Shown here one piece after another: positions 17,537 to 25,145 of a stretch of DNA of 64,000 nucleotides. This DNA is from Pseudomonas fluorescens (lineage in GTDB: Bacteria; Pseudomonadota; Gammaproteobacteria; Pseudomonadales; Pseudomonadaceae). Position numbers and translations under genes: made by a program. The first letter of the stretch is position 1; the number at the start of each line of letters is the position of its first letter. The notes beneath the pieces are model-generated. The model searched no databases. It had not been told where the DNA came from and saw only the letters and a program-made list of their open reading frames with translations. The DNA is taken from contig NZ_LR134318.1 of the NCBI RefSeq assembly GCF_900636825.1, positions 2,327,501 to 2,391,500 of the forward strand, written 5' to 3'.

Positions 17537-19153
17537 TTGTTCAAAAAGTACGCATGCTACTTGAGCATTTGTCTGATCGCTGCGCCGTTTGTCGCTTGTG
17601 CCGATGAGCCACTGCCGCCATTGCAAACGCTGGCCACCCCGCTGGCCGAACTGCCCGTCGAACCGCAAAGTCCGTTGCAGTCGGTATTGATCAGCCTGTC
17701 GCAGTCCTGTCCAACGATAGGCACGCAGTTGAATGGCCCGGCGCTAGCGCAATTGCAGGCCTTTTATCAGCAGCAGGACTGGATGCCATTATGGGCCGGC
17801 GAGGCTGCACGATTGCCGGCGTTACGTGCACAATTGCAGCTGTTGGCCGATGATGGCCTCGACGCGAAACGCTATCCGGTCGCTTCGGTTGCTCCGCAGG
17901 ACGGCGAGCTGTGCGCCGACATCGAAATCAGCCGCTACTACCTGCAAGCGCTGCAGGATTTGCACTTCGGGCGTCTGTTGCAGTCGCACTTCGAACCGCT
18001 GTGGCACGCTGACGATACCCTGCGTGACCGTCAGTCGGAGTTATTGGCCATCGCGGTTCCGGGCATGCACGACATCGCGGCGGCGTTTGATCTTGCGCGC
18101 CCGCGCCTCGCTCAGTATCAAAATCTTCGTCAGCTATACGCGGCGCAACGCTTGCAAGCCTTGCCGCAATGGCAACCGGTCGGAAATGGCCCCTTGCTGC
18201 GTCCGGCAATGGAAGACAAGCGCGTGCCGGAACTGGCCCAGCGACTGTTCAGCGAGGGCTATCTGACCCACGCCGTCGCCACGCCGGATAACGCTTACGA
18301 CGGCGTTCTGGTCGACGCGGTGAAAAGCTTCCAGGCCAATCATTCGCTGCAGGCTGACGGCGTGGTCGGGCCAGGCACGATTGCCGAACTCAACATCAGC
18401 CCGCTGACTCGTCGCGAACAATTGCGGGTCAATCTCGAACGTTTTCGCTGGATGTCGCAGGATCTGGAGCCCGACGGTCTGTTGGTCAATGTCGCCGCTG
18501 CCGAATTGACCCTGTATCAGGGCGGTCACCCGGTGTGGCAAACCCGCACTCAGGTGGGCCGCGCCGAGCGTCAGACGCCGCTGCTGAAATCCCGCGTCAC
18601 GCGCCTGACCCTGAACCCGACGTGGACGGTGCCGCCGACAATCTGGAAGGAAGACAAACTGCCGGCGATCCGCAAGGATCAGACCTTCCTCAGCCGGCAG
18701 AATCTGCAAGTGCTCGATGCCAACGGTCAGCCGTTAGCGGCGGCGGACATCGATTGGGACAATCCCGGTAATATCCTTTTGCGTCAGGACGCCGGGCCGC
18801 GCAACCCGCTGGGGCAAATGGTCATCCGCTTTCCCAACCCATTCTCGGTATACCTGCACGACACGCCAAGCAAGGCGCTGTTTGACAAGGGGCCGCGTGC
18901 CTTCAGTTCCGGTTGCGTGCGGGTCGAACACCCGTTGCAGCTGCGTGATCTGCTGCTCAGTCCGACCGAGAAGGCGCGTACCGACACGCTGCTCGCGACT
19001 GGCACCACCCATGAATTTCGCCTGTCGGCGCCGGTGCCTATCCTGATGACTTACTGGACAGCCCAGGTCGGCAACGACGGCCACGTCCAGTACGCACCGG
19101 ACATCTACAGCCGCGACAGCGCCTTGCTCGCCGGCCTCGACCGGGCGCACTGA
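17537..19153 (+). CDS. L,D-transpeptidase of the YcbB/LdtD type
   Basis: Enzyme of 538 residues forming 3-3 cross-links in peptidoglycan. Order: N-terminal signal (CYLSICLIAAPFVACADE), a YcbB-type scaffold domain (about 50-230), a peptidoglycan-binding domain (about 235-285, VKSFQANHSLQADGVVGPGT), then a YkuD catalytic domain (about 310-470) with VYLHDTPSK and the nucleophile motif FSSGCVRVEHP. The start is a TTG at 17537, supported by GGAG eight bases upstream and by the signal peptide beginning there; no ATG or GTG is better placed. It is convergent with acnB across a REPIN array. Confidence 0.9.
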   Translation: MFKKYACYLSICLIAAPFVACADEPLPPLQTLATPLAELPVEPQSPLQSVLISLSQSCPTIGTQLNGPALAQLQAFYQQQDWMPLWAGEAARLPALRAQLQLLADDGLDAKRYPVASVAPQDGELCADIEISRYYLQALQDLHFGRLLQSHFEPLWHADDTLRDRQSELLAIAVPGMHDIAAAFDLARPRLAQYQNLRQLYAAQRLQALPQWQPVGNGPLLRPAMEDKRVPELAQRLFSEGYLTHAVATPDNAYDGVLVDAVKSFQANHSLQADGVVGPGTIAELNISPLTRREQLRVNLERFRWMSQDLEPDGLLVNVAAAELTLYQGGHPVWQTRTQVGRAERQTPLLKSRVTRLTLNPTWTVPPTIWKEDKLPAIRKDQTFLSRQNLQVLDANGQPLAAADIDWDNPGNILLRQDAGPRNPLGQMVIRFPNPFSVYLHDTPSKALFDKGPRAFSSGCVRVEHPLQLRDLLLSPTEKARTDTLLATGTTHEFRLSAPVPILMTYWTAQVGNDGHVQYAPDIYSRDSALLAGLDRAH

Positions 19154-19182
19154 CACCTCAAATCCGAACACAACTCGGACAC

Positions 19183-19653
19183 TGTAGGAGCTGTCGAGTG
19201 AAACGAGGCTGCGATCTCTTGATCTTCAGACCCAACATCAAAAGATCGCAGCGTGCCGCAGCTCCTACAGATGGGTTTTGCCTAAGGAAATCCGAACACA
19301 ACTCGGACACTGTAGGAGCTGTCGAGTAAAACGAGGCTGCGATCTTTTCATCTTCAAACCCAACATCAAAAGATCGCAGCGTGCCGCAGCTCCTACAGAT
19401 GGGGTTTGCCTCAGGAAATCCGAACACAGCACGGACACTGTAGGAGCTGTCGAGTGAAACGAGGCTGCGATCTTTTGATCTTCAAACCCAACATCAAAAG
19501 ATCGCAGCGTGCCGCAGCTCCTACAGATGGGGTTTTGCCTAAGGAGCTCGAACACAACTCTGGCACTGTAGGAGCTGTCGAGTGAAACGAGGCTGCGATC
19601 TTTTGATCTCCAAACCCAACATCAAAAGATCGCAGCGTGCCGCAGCTCCTGCA
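19183..19653. repeat. Tandem array of 4 REPIN units, 128 bp period
   Basis: Four copies start at 19183, 19311, 19439 and 19567, exactly 128 bp apart. Arms are GGAGCTGTCGAGTGAAACGA on the left and GATCGCAGCGTGCCGCAGC on the right, as in the array at 11144. The linker (TTTTGCCTAAGGAAATCCGA then ACACAACTCGGACAC) is recognisably the same as the linker of that array. Confidence 0.95.
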
Positions 19654-19678
19654 CAATAGGGTTCAACAGGCAAAAAAA

Positions 19679-19710
19679 ACGCCGCGCATCTCACGATGGG
19701 CGGCGTTTTT
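19679..19710. terminator. Bidirectional terminator between ldtD-type gene and acnB
   Basis: ACGCCGC/GCGGCGT stem with an A run before and a T run after, so it can stop transcription from both convergent genes. Confidence 0.85.
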
Positions 19711-19725
19711 CATTGCGTTGTAACG

Positions 19726-22335
19726 TTAGGCTTGAACGACCGGGATGTTGGCGTTCGCCGCAGCTTCACGGAACTCGGCGATCTGGTCGAAGGACAGGTA
19801 GCGGTAGATATCGGCCGCCATGCTGTCGATCTTGCCAGCGTATTCCATGTACTCCTCGACGGTCGGCAGGCGACCGAGGATCGAGGCAACGGACGCCAGT
19901 TCGGCCGAAGCCAGGTAGACGTTCGCGCCGTCGCCCAGACGGTTCGGGAAGTTACGGGTCGACGTGGAAACCACGGTGCTGTTCGGCTCAACGCGTGCCT
20001 GGTTACCCATGCACAGCGAGCAGCCTGGCATTTCCATGCGAGCGCCAGCCTTGCCGTAGATGCCGTAGTAGCCTTCTTCGGTCAGTTGGTGAGCGTCCAT
20101 CTTGGTCGGCGGCGACAGCCACAGACGGGTTGGCAGCTGACCCTTGACCTGATCCAGCAGTTTACCGGCAGCGCGGAAGTGACCGATGTTGGTCATGCAC
20201 GAACCGATGAACACTTCGTCGATCTTCTCGCCAGCAACGCTGGACAGCAGACGGGCGTCGTCCGGATCGTTCGGCGCGCACAGTACAGGCTCGTTGATCT
20301 CGGCCAGATCGATTTCGATGATTTCGGCGTATTCGGCGTCGGCATCGGCTTCCATCAGTTCCGGATTGGCAACCCAGGCTTCCATCGCCTGAGCGCGACG
20401 TTCCAGAGTACGCGCATCGCCGTAGCCTTCGCCGATCATCCAGCGCAGCAGGGTGATGTTGGAGTTCAGGTACTCGGTGATCGATTCTTTCGACAGCTTG
20501 ATCGTGCAACCGGCAGCCGAACGCTCGGCCGAGGCGTCGGACAGTTCGAACGCTTGCTCCAGGGTCAGACCTTCCAGGCCTTCGATTTCCAGGATGCGGC
20601 CGGAGAAGGCGTTTTTCTTGCCCTTCTTCTCCACGGTCAGCAGACCGTTCTGGATGGCGAAGTACGGAATCGCATGAACCAGGTCACGCAGGGTGATGCC
20701 AGGTTTCATCTTGCCTTTGAAGCGCACCAGAATCGATTCCGGCATGTCCAGCGGCATGACGCCGGTGGCTGCAGCAAACGCCACCAGACCGGAACCGGCC
20801 GGGAACGAAATGCCCATCGGGAAACGGGTGTGCGAGTCACCACCGGTACCGACGGTGTCTGGCAACAGCATGCGGTTCAGCCACGAGTGGATGATGCCGT
20901 CGCCCGGACGCAGGGAAACGCCGCCGCGGGTCATGATGAAGTCAGGCAGGGTGTGGTGGGTGGTCACGTCGATCGGCTTTGGATAGGCCGCGGTGTGGCA
21001 GAACGACTGCATCACCAGATCAGCGGAGAAGCCCAGGCACGCCAGGTCTTTCAGTTCGTCACGGGTCATCGGACCGGTGGTGTCCTGAGAACCCACGGTG
21101 GTCATTTTCGGTTCGCAGTAGGTGCCAGGACGCACACCTTGGCCTTCTGCCAGACCGCACGCCTTGCCGACCATTTTCTGCGCCAGGGTGAAACCCTTGG
21201 TGCTTTCAGCCGGTGCTTCAGGCTTCTTGAACAGGTCGAACGGTGGCAGACCCAGTTCGGCGCGAGCCTTTTCGGTCAGGCCACGGCCAATGATCAGCGG
21301 AATACGGCCGCCGGCGCGGACTTCGTCCAACAACACAGGAGTCTTCATTTCGAAGGTGGTGATGACTTCGTCGGTACCGTGCTTGCAGACCTTGCCAGCG
21401 TGCGGGTACAGGTCGATCACGTCGCCCATGTTCATGTTCGACACGTCGAACTCGATTGGCAGAGCGCCGGCATCTTCCATGGTGTTGTAGAAAATCGGAG
21501 CGATCTTGCTGCCGAAGCAGAAACCGCCAGCGCGCTTGTTCGGCACGTAAGGCACGTCGTCGCCGAAGAACCACAGCACCGAGTTGGTGGCCGATTTACG
21601 CGACGAACCGGTACCGACCACGTCGCCGACGTAGGCGATCGGGAAACCCTGGCCGCGCATTTCTTCGATCTGCTTCATCGGGCCGATGGCGCCCTGCTGA
21701 TCAGGAACGATGCCGTCACGGGCCATTTTCAGCATGGCCAGGGCGTGCAGCGGGATGTCTGGACGCGACCAGGCGTCTGGCGCAGGGGAGAGGTCGTCGG
21801 TGTTGGTTTCGCCGGTGACCTTGAACACGCGCAGGCTGATCTTGTCGGCCAGGGTCGGACGGTTCTTGAACCACTCGCCGTCAGCCCAGGATTGCAGCAC
21901 GGCCTTGGCGTGAGCGTTGCCGTTCTTGGCTTTTTCCGCGACGTCATGGAATGCATCGAACATCAGCAGAGTGTGCTTGAGTTGCGCGGCAGCGACAGGC
22001 GCCAGCTCGGCGTCGTCCAGCAGGTCAACCAGAGTCACGATGTTGTAGCCGCCCTGCATGGTGCCGAGCAGTTCTACAGCGCGCTTTTTGTCCAGCAGAG
22101 GGGAGGAAACTTCGCCCTTGGCCAGGGCCGACAGGAAACCGGCTTTGACGTAAGCGGCTTCGTCTACGCCTGGTGGAATGCGATTGGTGATCAGGTCAAC
22201 GAGAAATTCTTCTTCGCCAGCCGGAGGGTTTTTCAGCAGCTCGACCAGGCCTGCTGTTTGTTCGGCGTTAAGCGGCTGGGGAACGATACCCAGGGCTGCA
22301 CGCTCTTCGATATGTTTGCGGTAGGCTTCAAGCAC
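19726..22335 (-). CDS. acnB: Aconitate hydratase B
   Basis: TCA-cycle enzyme of 869 residues interconverting citrate and isocitrate through a [4Fe-4S] cluster; AcnB also acts on 2-methylcitrate intermediates. The N-terminal HEAT-like domain begins [16 protein letters not shown]. Cluster and active-site segments are present: [16 protein letters not shown] and [13 protein letters not shown] with the cluster cysteines, [17 protein letters not shown], and [12 protein letters not shown] in the swivel domain. The start is a GTG at 22335, preceded by GAGGG; the normal family N-terminus begins exactly there. A long nested inverted repeat lies upstream (22457-22595). Confidence 0.97.
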   Translation of the reverse strand: MLEAYRKHIEERAALGIVPQPLNAEQTAGLVELLKNPPAGEEEFLVDLITNRIPPGVDEAAYVKAGFLSALAKGEVSSPLLDKKRAVELLGTMQGGYNIVTLVDLLDDAELAPVAAAQLKHTLLMFDAFHDVAEKAKNGNAHAKAVLQSWADGEWFKNRPTLADKISLRVFKVTGETNTDDLSPAPDAWSRPDIPLHALAMLKMARDGIVPDQQGAIGPMKQIEEMRGQGFPIAYVGDVVGTGSSRKSATNSVLWFFGDDVPYVPNKRAGGFCFGSKIAPIFYNTMEDAGALPIEFDVSNMNMGDVIDLYPHAGKVCKHGTDEVITTFEMKTPVLLDEVRAGGRIPLIIGRGLTEKARAELGLPPFDLFKKPEAPAESTKGFTLAQKMVGKACGLAEGQGVRPGTYCEPKMTTVGSQDTTGPMTRDELKDLACLGFSADLVMQSFCHTAAYPKPIDVTTHHTLPDFIMTRGGVSLRPGDGIIHSWLNRMLLPDTVGTGGDSHTRFPMGISFPAGSGLVAFAAATGVMPLDMPESILVRFKGKMKPGITLRDLVHAIPYFAIQNGLLTVEKKGKKNAFSGRILEIEGLEGLTLEQAFELSDASAERSAAGCTIKLSKESITEYLNSNITLLRWMIGEGYGDARTLERRAQAMEAWVANPELMEADADAEYAEIIEIDLAEINEPVLCAPNDPDDARLLSSVAGEKIDEVFIGSCMTNIGHFRAAGKLLDQVKGQLPTRLWLSPPTKMDAHQLTEEGYYGIYGKAGARMEMPGCSLCMGNQARVEPNSTVVSTSTRNFPNRLGDGANVYLASAELASVASILGRLPTVEEYMEYAGKIDSMAADIYRYLSFDQIAEFREAAANANIPVVQA

Positions 22336-22456
22336 AGTTATTACCCTCATCAGTGGTCCCAAATGGGTGTCCGGGACGCTCGTCGCGAAATGCTCGTACT
22401 CATGCGCCGCGTGGCGTTGTGCGCCGCTTGGCCAGAATTACCGAACATTCCTTACA

Positions 22457-22595
22457 GAAGCTGCTTTCAAAGTTTTACGCCTGCAGAACGGGGAGCTGAT
22501 GAGGGTTGGCGTTGGGCTTTTCCCCGCTGGAAAAACCCCTCGCCAACACCGCTCTGAAGGAACGACTGTGCTCGTGACGCTTTGAAAACAGCTTC
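22457..22595. repeat. Nested long inverted repeat upstream of acnB
   Basis: Outer arms GAAGCTGCTTTCAAAG (22457-22472) and CTTTGAAAACAGCTTC (22580-22595) match at 15 of 16 positions. Inside, GTTGGCG (22505-22511) pairs with CGCCAAC (22541-22547), and GGGCTTTTCC with GGAAAAACCCC closer in. The structure lies 120-260 bp upstream of the acnB start in a 467-bp gap (22336-22802) that also contains the acnB promoter and the upstream region of the DUF1289 gene. It could be a structured leader, a small RNA or a miniature mobile element. Confidence 0.7.
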
Positions 22596-22802
22596 TAACG
22601 GACATTGGCGCCTTAAAAGGCTGGCTGATTCTACGGCAAAAAAAATTTAAAGGTAAGTCGCGCTCTATTGGACTTTCGTGGCAAAGCGCGGCGCCGGGGC
22701 AAACGTGCGGCGGCATGGAAACCCTGACGTTTGAGGGGTGATCAATCCCCGACAAAGGGCTACCATGCCGTTCTGTTCAGCGTTTCAGTGTTTTGCCAAT
22801 CC

Positions 22803-23273
22803 ATGCCCAATCAGACCATCAAGACCCCCTGCGTCGGCCTCTGCTCCACTGTTTACGGTGATCTGGTGTGCCGTGGCTGCAAGCGTTTCCATCACGAAGT
22901 GATCCATTGGAATGGTTACGACGAAGAGGAAAAGCGTGCGGTCTGGCTGCGTCTGGAACAGTTGCTGTCACAAGTGATGGCGGCCAAGGTCGAGATCTTC
23001 GATTCGGCTCGTCTGCGCGCGCAACTGGAACAGCGCAAAATTCGCTTCGTGCCGCATCAGTCGGAATATTGCTGGGCTTATCAACTGATTGCGCGTGGTG
23101 CGCGGGTGATCGTCAATCTGGAAGCCTATGGAATGGTGCTGCTGCCGGAGTTTCGCGACTGGAACCTGCCGGAACTGCGCGACGCCATTGATCGGGAATT
23201 CTTCCTGCTGTCGGAAGCGCACTATCAACGCTACATCGCCCCGGGATTTCTCAAAGACGCTTTCGGCGCCTGA
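22803..23273 (+). CDS. DUF1289 domain-containing protein
   Basis: Protein of 156 residues. The first 50 residues carry the DUF1289 cysteine pattern (TPCVGLCSTVYGDLVCRGCK), a probable small Fe-S or zinc site; the remainder (about 60-156) is a Pseudomonas-type extension with no recognised fold. Function is unknown for the family. ATG at 22803 is the first start in frame with the cysteine domain. Its last 43 bases overlap, on the opposite strand, the extended reading frame of the damaged stress-protein gene. Confidence 0.8.
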   Translation: MPNQTIKTPCVGLCSTVYGDLVCRGCKRFHHEVIHWNGYDEEEKRAVWLRLEQLLSQVMAAKVEIFDSARLRAQLEQRKIRFVPHQSEYCWAYQLIARGARVIVNLEAYGMVLLPEFRDWNLPELRDAIDREFFLLSEAHYQRYIAPGFLKDAFGA

Positions 23274-24007
23274 ACGTCAAAAGATCGCAGCCTGCGGCAG
23301 CTCCTACAGGTAGAACGCATTCCCATGTAGGAGCTGCCGAAGGCTGCGATCTTTTGATCTTCAAAATGTTCATCATCGACTTCAAATTCCGCCTGGAACG
23401 CCCGGCACTGCTCGCGATAGCGCGCCTGGATGGTTTCGCTCAGTTGCAGGGTCGGATCCGTCGCCGACAGCATTGGCGACGGGTGCGCGGCGATCACATG
23501 CAGATGCGCCTTGGCCAGGCTGGCAATGTCATAGCCGTGATCAATGATCGTCGTGTGCAAATGCCGATGCTCGCCATCGACATTGCCGACATCGACTGCC
23601 GCCAGAATCACTTTGTCCTTCCACGAACCGGCGGTTTTCACCAGCAGCACCGGAGTAGGACAGTGGCGCAGCAGTTTCCAGTCCGCCGGAGTCAGCAGGG
23701 CTTTTTTCAGCGAGCTATCCGGGAAATGTTGCTTGATCACCAGTCCACAGCCCTCGGCCTGCTGCACATCGATGATGGTTTCATGCAGGCTTTCGTTCCA
23801 GGCCTGTTCGGTGGTGACGCTGTAGCCTTCGGCAGTCAGAGCGGATTTGAGCACGCTGAGCAGGCCGGCATGATCATGCTTCTTGTCGCACACCAACAGA
23901 TGCAGATGCGCCTGAGTGACGCCGGCGATCAACTTGGCGCGCTTGAGCGCCAGGCTCTCCGGATGTTCGGGTTCGATGACCACCAGAAGGCTGCGAATGG
24001 CTTGCAT
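23231..24007 (-). pseudogene. Tandem universal stress protein (UspE-like), 3' end replaced by REPIN sequence
   Basis: Two-domain universal stress protein, now 258 residues. Domain 1 (residues about 1-140, beginning MQAIRSLLVVIEPEHPE) is complete. Domain 2 (from about 150, VILAAVDVGNVDGEH) runs normally to VDDEH near residue 210, then the frame enters a REPIN and encodes [14 protein letters not shown] and other translated repeat before stopping inside the neighbouring gene. The lost part is the end of the second domain, where the family's ATP-binding G-rich motif lies. An Anr-type box sits upstream at 24077. The product may be partly functional through domain 1, but the gene looks broken. Confidence 0.75.
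23276..23360. repeat. REPIN inserted at the 3' end of the stress-protein gene
   Basis: AAGATCGCAGCCTGCGGCAG followed by the inverted GGAGCTGCCGAAGGCTGCGA core. It lies at the junction of the DUF1289 and stress-protein genes and supplies the aberrant C-terminus of the latter. Confidence 0.92.
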
Positions 24008-24076
24008 GAGCGGAGTCTCCAGCAAAGAAAAGGCACGGCGTTGCACAACTATAGTTGCTGCGCGAACGTGTGCGAC

Positions 24077-24090
24077 TTGATGCATATCAA
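24077..24090 (-). promoter_or_regulatory. Anr/Dnr (FNR-type) box
   Basis: TTGATGCATATCAA matches the TTGATNNNNATCAA consensus at every fixed position. Its centre is about 76 bp upstream of the stress-protein ATG, a usual distance for activation by Anr at low oxygen. Several Pseudomonas usp genes are known Anr targets. Confidence 0.75.
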
Positions 24091-24166
24091 CGCCAGCCGC
24101 TGGTGGTCTGCGGGCAGGCCGGTATAATCGGCGCCCTTCGCTCGAATATCTTTAGCCGTGAGCCCC

Positions 24167-24784
24167 ATGATCCTTCCCGAAATCCACGAATTCCTTGGCT
24201 GCCGCACCCCCGACGCCTGGGTCCAGGCCGCACTGGCCGATCAGGACACCTTGCTGATCGACCACAAGAACTGCGAATTCAAAGCCGCCAGCACAGCCCT
24301 GAGCCTGATCGCCAAGTATCACGCTCATGTTGACCTGATCAACATGATGTCGCGCCTGGCCCGGGAAGAACTGGTGCACCACGAACAAGTCATGCGCATC
24401 ATGAAACGCCGCAAGATCGAACTGCGCCAACTGCACGCCGGCCGTTACGCGTCGGGCCTGCGTAAAGTCGTGCGCAGCCACGAACCGGTGAAACTGGTGG
24501 ACACATTGGTGGTTGGCGCCTTCATCGAAGCACGCAGCTGCGAACGTTTCGAAGCGCTGGTGCCGCATTTGGATGAAGAACTGAGCAAGTTCTACTTTGG
24601 CTTGCTGAAGAGCGAAGCACGGCATTTTCAGGGGTATCTGAAACTGGCGTATCAGTACGGGGACGCAAAGGACATCGCCCAGGTCATCGACAAGGTCCGC
24701 GCCGCCGAGCAAGAACTGATCGAATCCCCAGACGAAGAATTCCGCTTCCACAGCGGCATACCCGCCACCGCCCAACCCCTGTAG
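24167..24784 (+). CDS. miaE: tRNA-(ms2io6A)-hydroxylase MiaE
   Basis: Non-haem di-iron monooxygenase of 205 residues that hydroxylates the isopentenyl group of 2-methylthio-N6-isopentenyladenosine at tRNA position 37. Ferritin-like helices with carboxylate/histidine ligands are seen in REELVHHEQVMRIM and KSEARHFQGY, with LIDHKNCEFKAASTAL typical of MiaE near the N-terminus. ATG at 24167 was chosen; a GTG three codons upstream is possible. It is divergent from the stress-protein gene and stands alone. Confidence 0.93.
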   Translation: MILPEIHEFLGCRTPDAWVQAALADQDTLLIDHKNCEFKAASTALSLIAKYHAHVDLINMMSRLAREELVHHEQVMRIMKRRKIELRQLHAGRYASGLRKVVRSHEPVKLVDTLVVGAFIEARSCERFEALVPHLDEELSKFYFGLLKSEARHFQGYLKLAYQYGDAKDIAQVIDKVRAAEQELIESPDEEFRFHSGIPATAQPL

Positions 24785-24985
24785 GAGCTGCCGAAGGCTG
24801 CGATCTTTTGACCTTCGTTCCCACGCTCCGCGTGGGAATACACAAACCCCCACCGCATAACCCAATGTAGGAGCTGCCGAAGGCTGCGATTTTTTGATCT
24901 TCCAACTCCTACAAATCCAGCCCGGAAGAAAAACCCCCAAACCGCGCAAATCCCTGTGGGAGCGAGTTTGCTCGCGAAGAGGCCG
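24779..24985. repeat. Cluster of REP sequences after miaE
   Basis: Two direct copies of TAGGAGCTGCCGAAGGCTGC (24781 and 24868), a short hairpin TCCCACGCTCCGCGTGGGA (about 24818-24837) and a further REP type GGGAGCGAGTTTGCTCGCGA near 24958. The remainder of the 360-bp gap up to 25145 becomes AT-rich and has no recognised gene. Confidence 0.85.
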
Positions 24986-25145
24986 CAATGGCCGCCGACT
25001 GATTCAGCTCATATCCACAAAGCGCCGATCATCCCGCTAACTCGTCTCAGCTCAACGCTGTTGTTTAAAGTCTATGATTTACCAGACTATTGTTCATATT
25101 AAACACGTTGGTAACGCTGAATTTTGCCGGTTCTTAGGATTGGTG

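Noticed and set aside
19696..22557. A 953-codon frame on the plus strand opposite acnB
   Set aside because: It is the GC-rich antisense shadow of a certain acnB gene and has no recognisable domain or start signal.
22731..23273. A longer start (22731) for the DUF1289 protein
   Set aside because: The added residues are not family-like; the ATG at 22803 begins right before the conserved cysteine domain.
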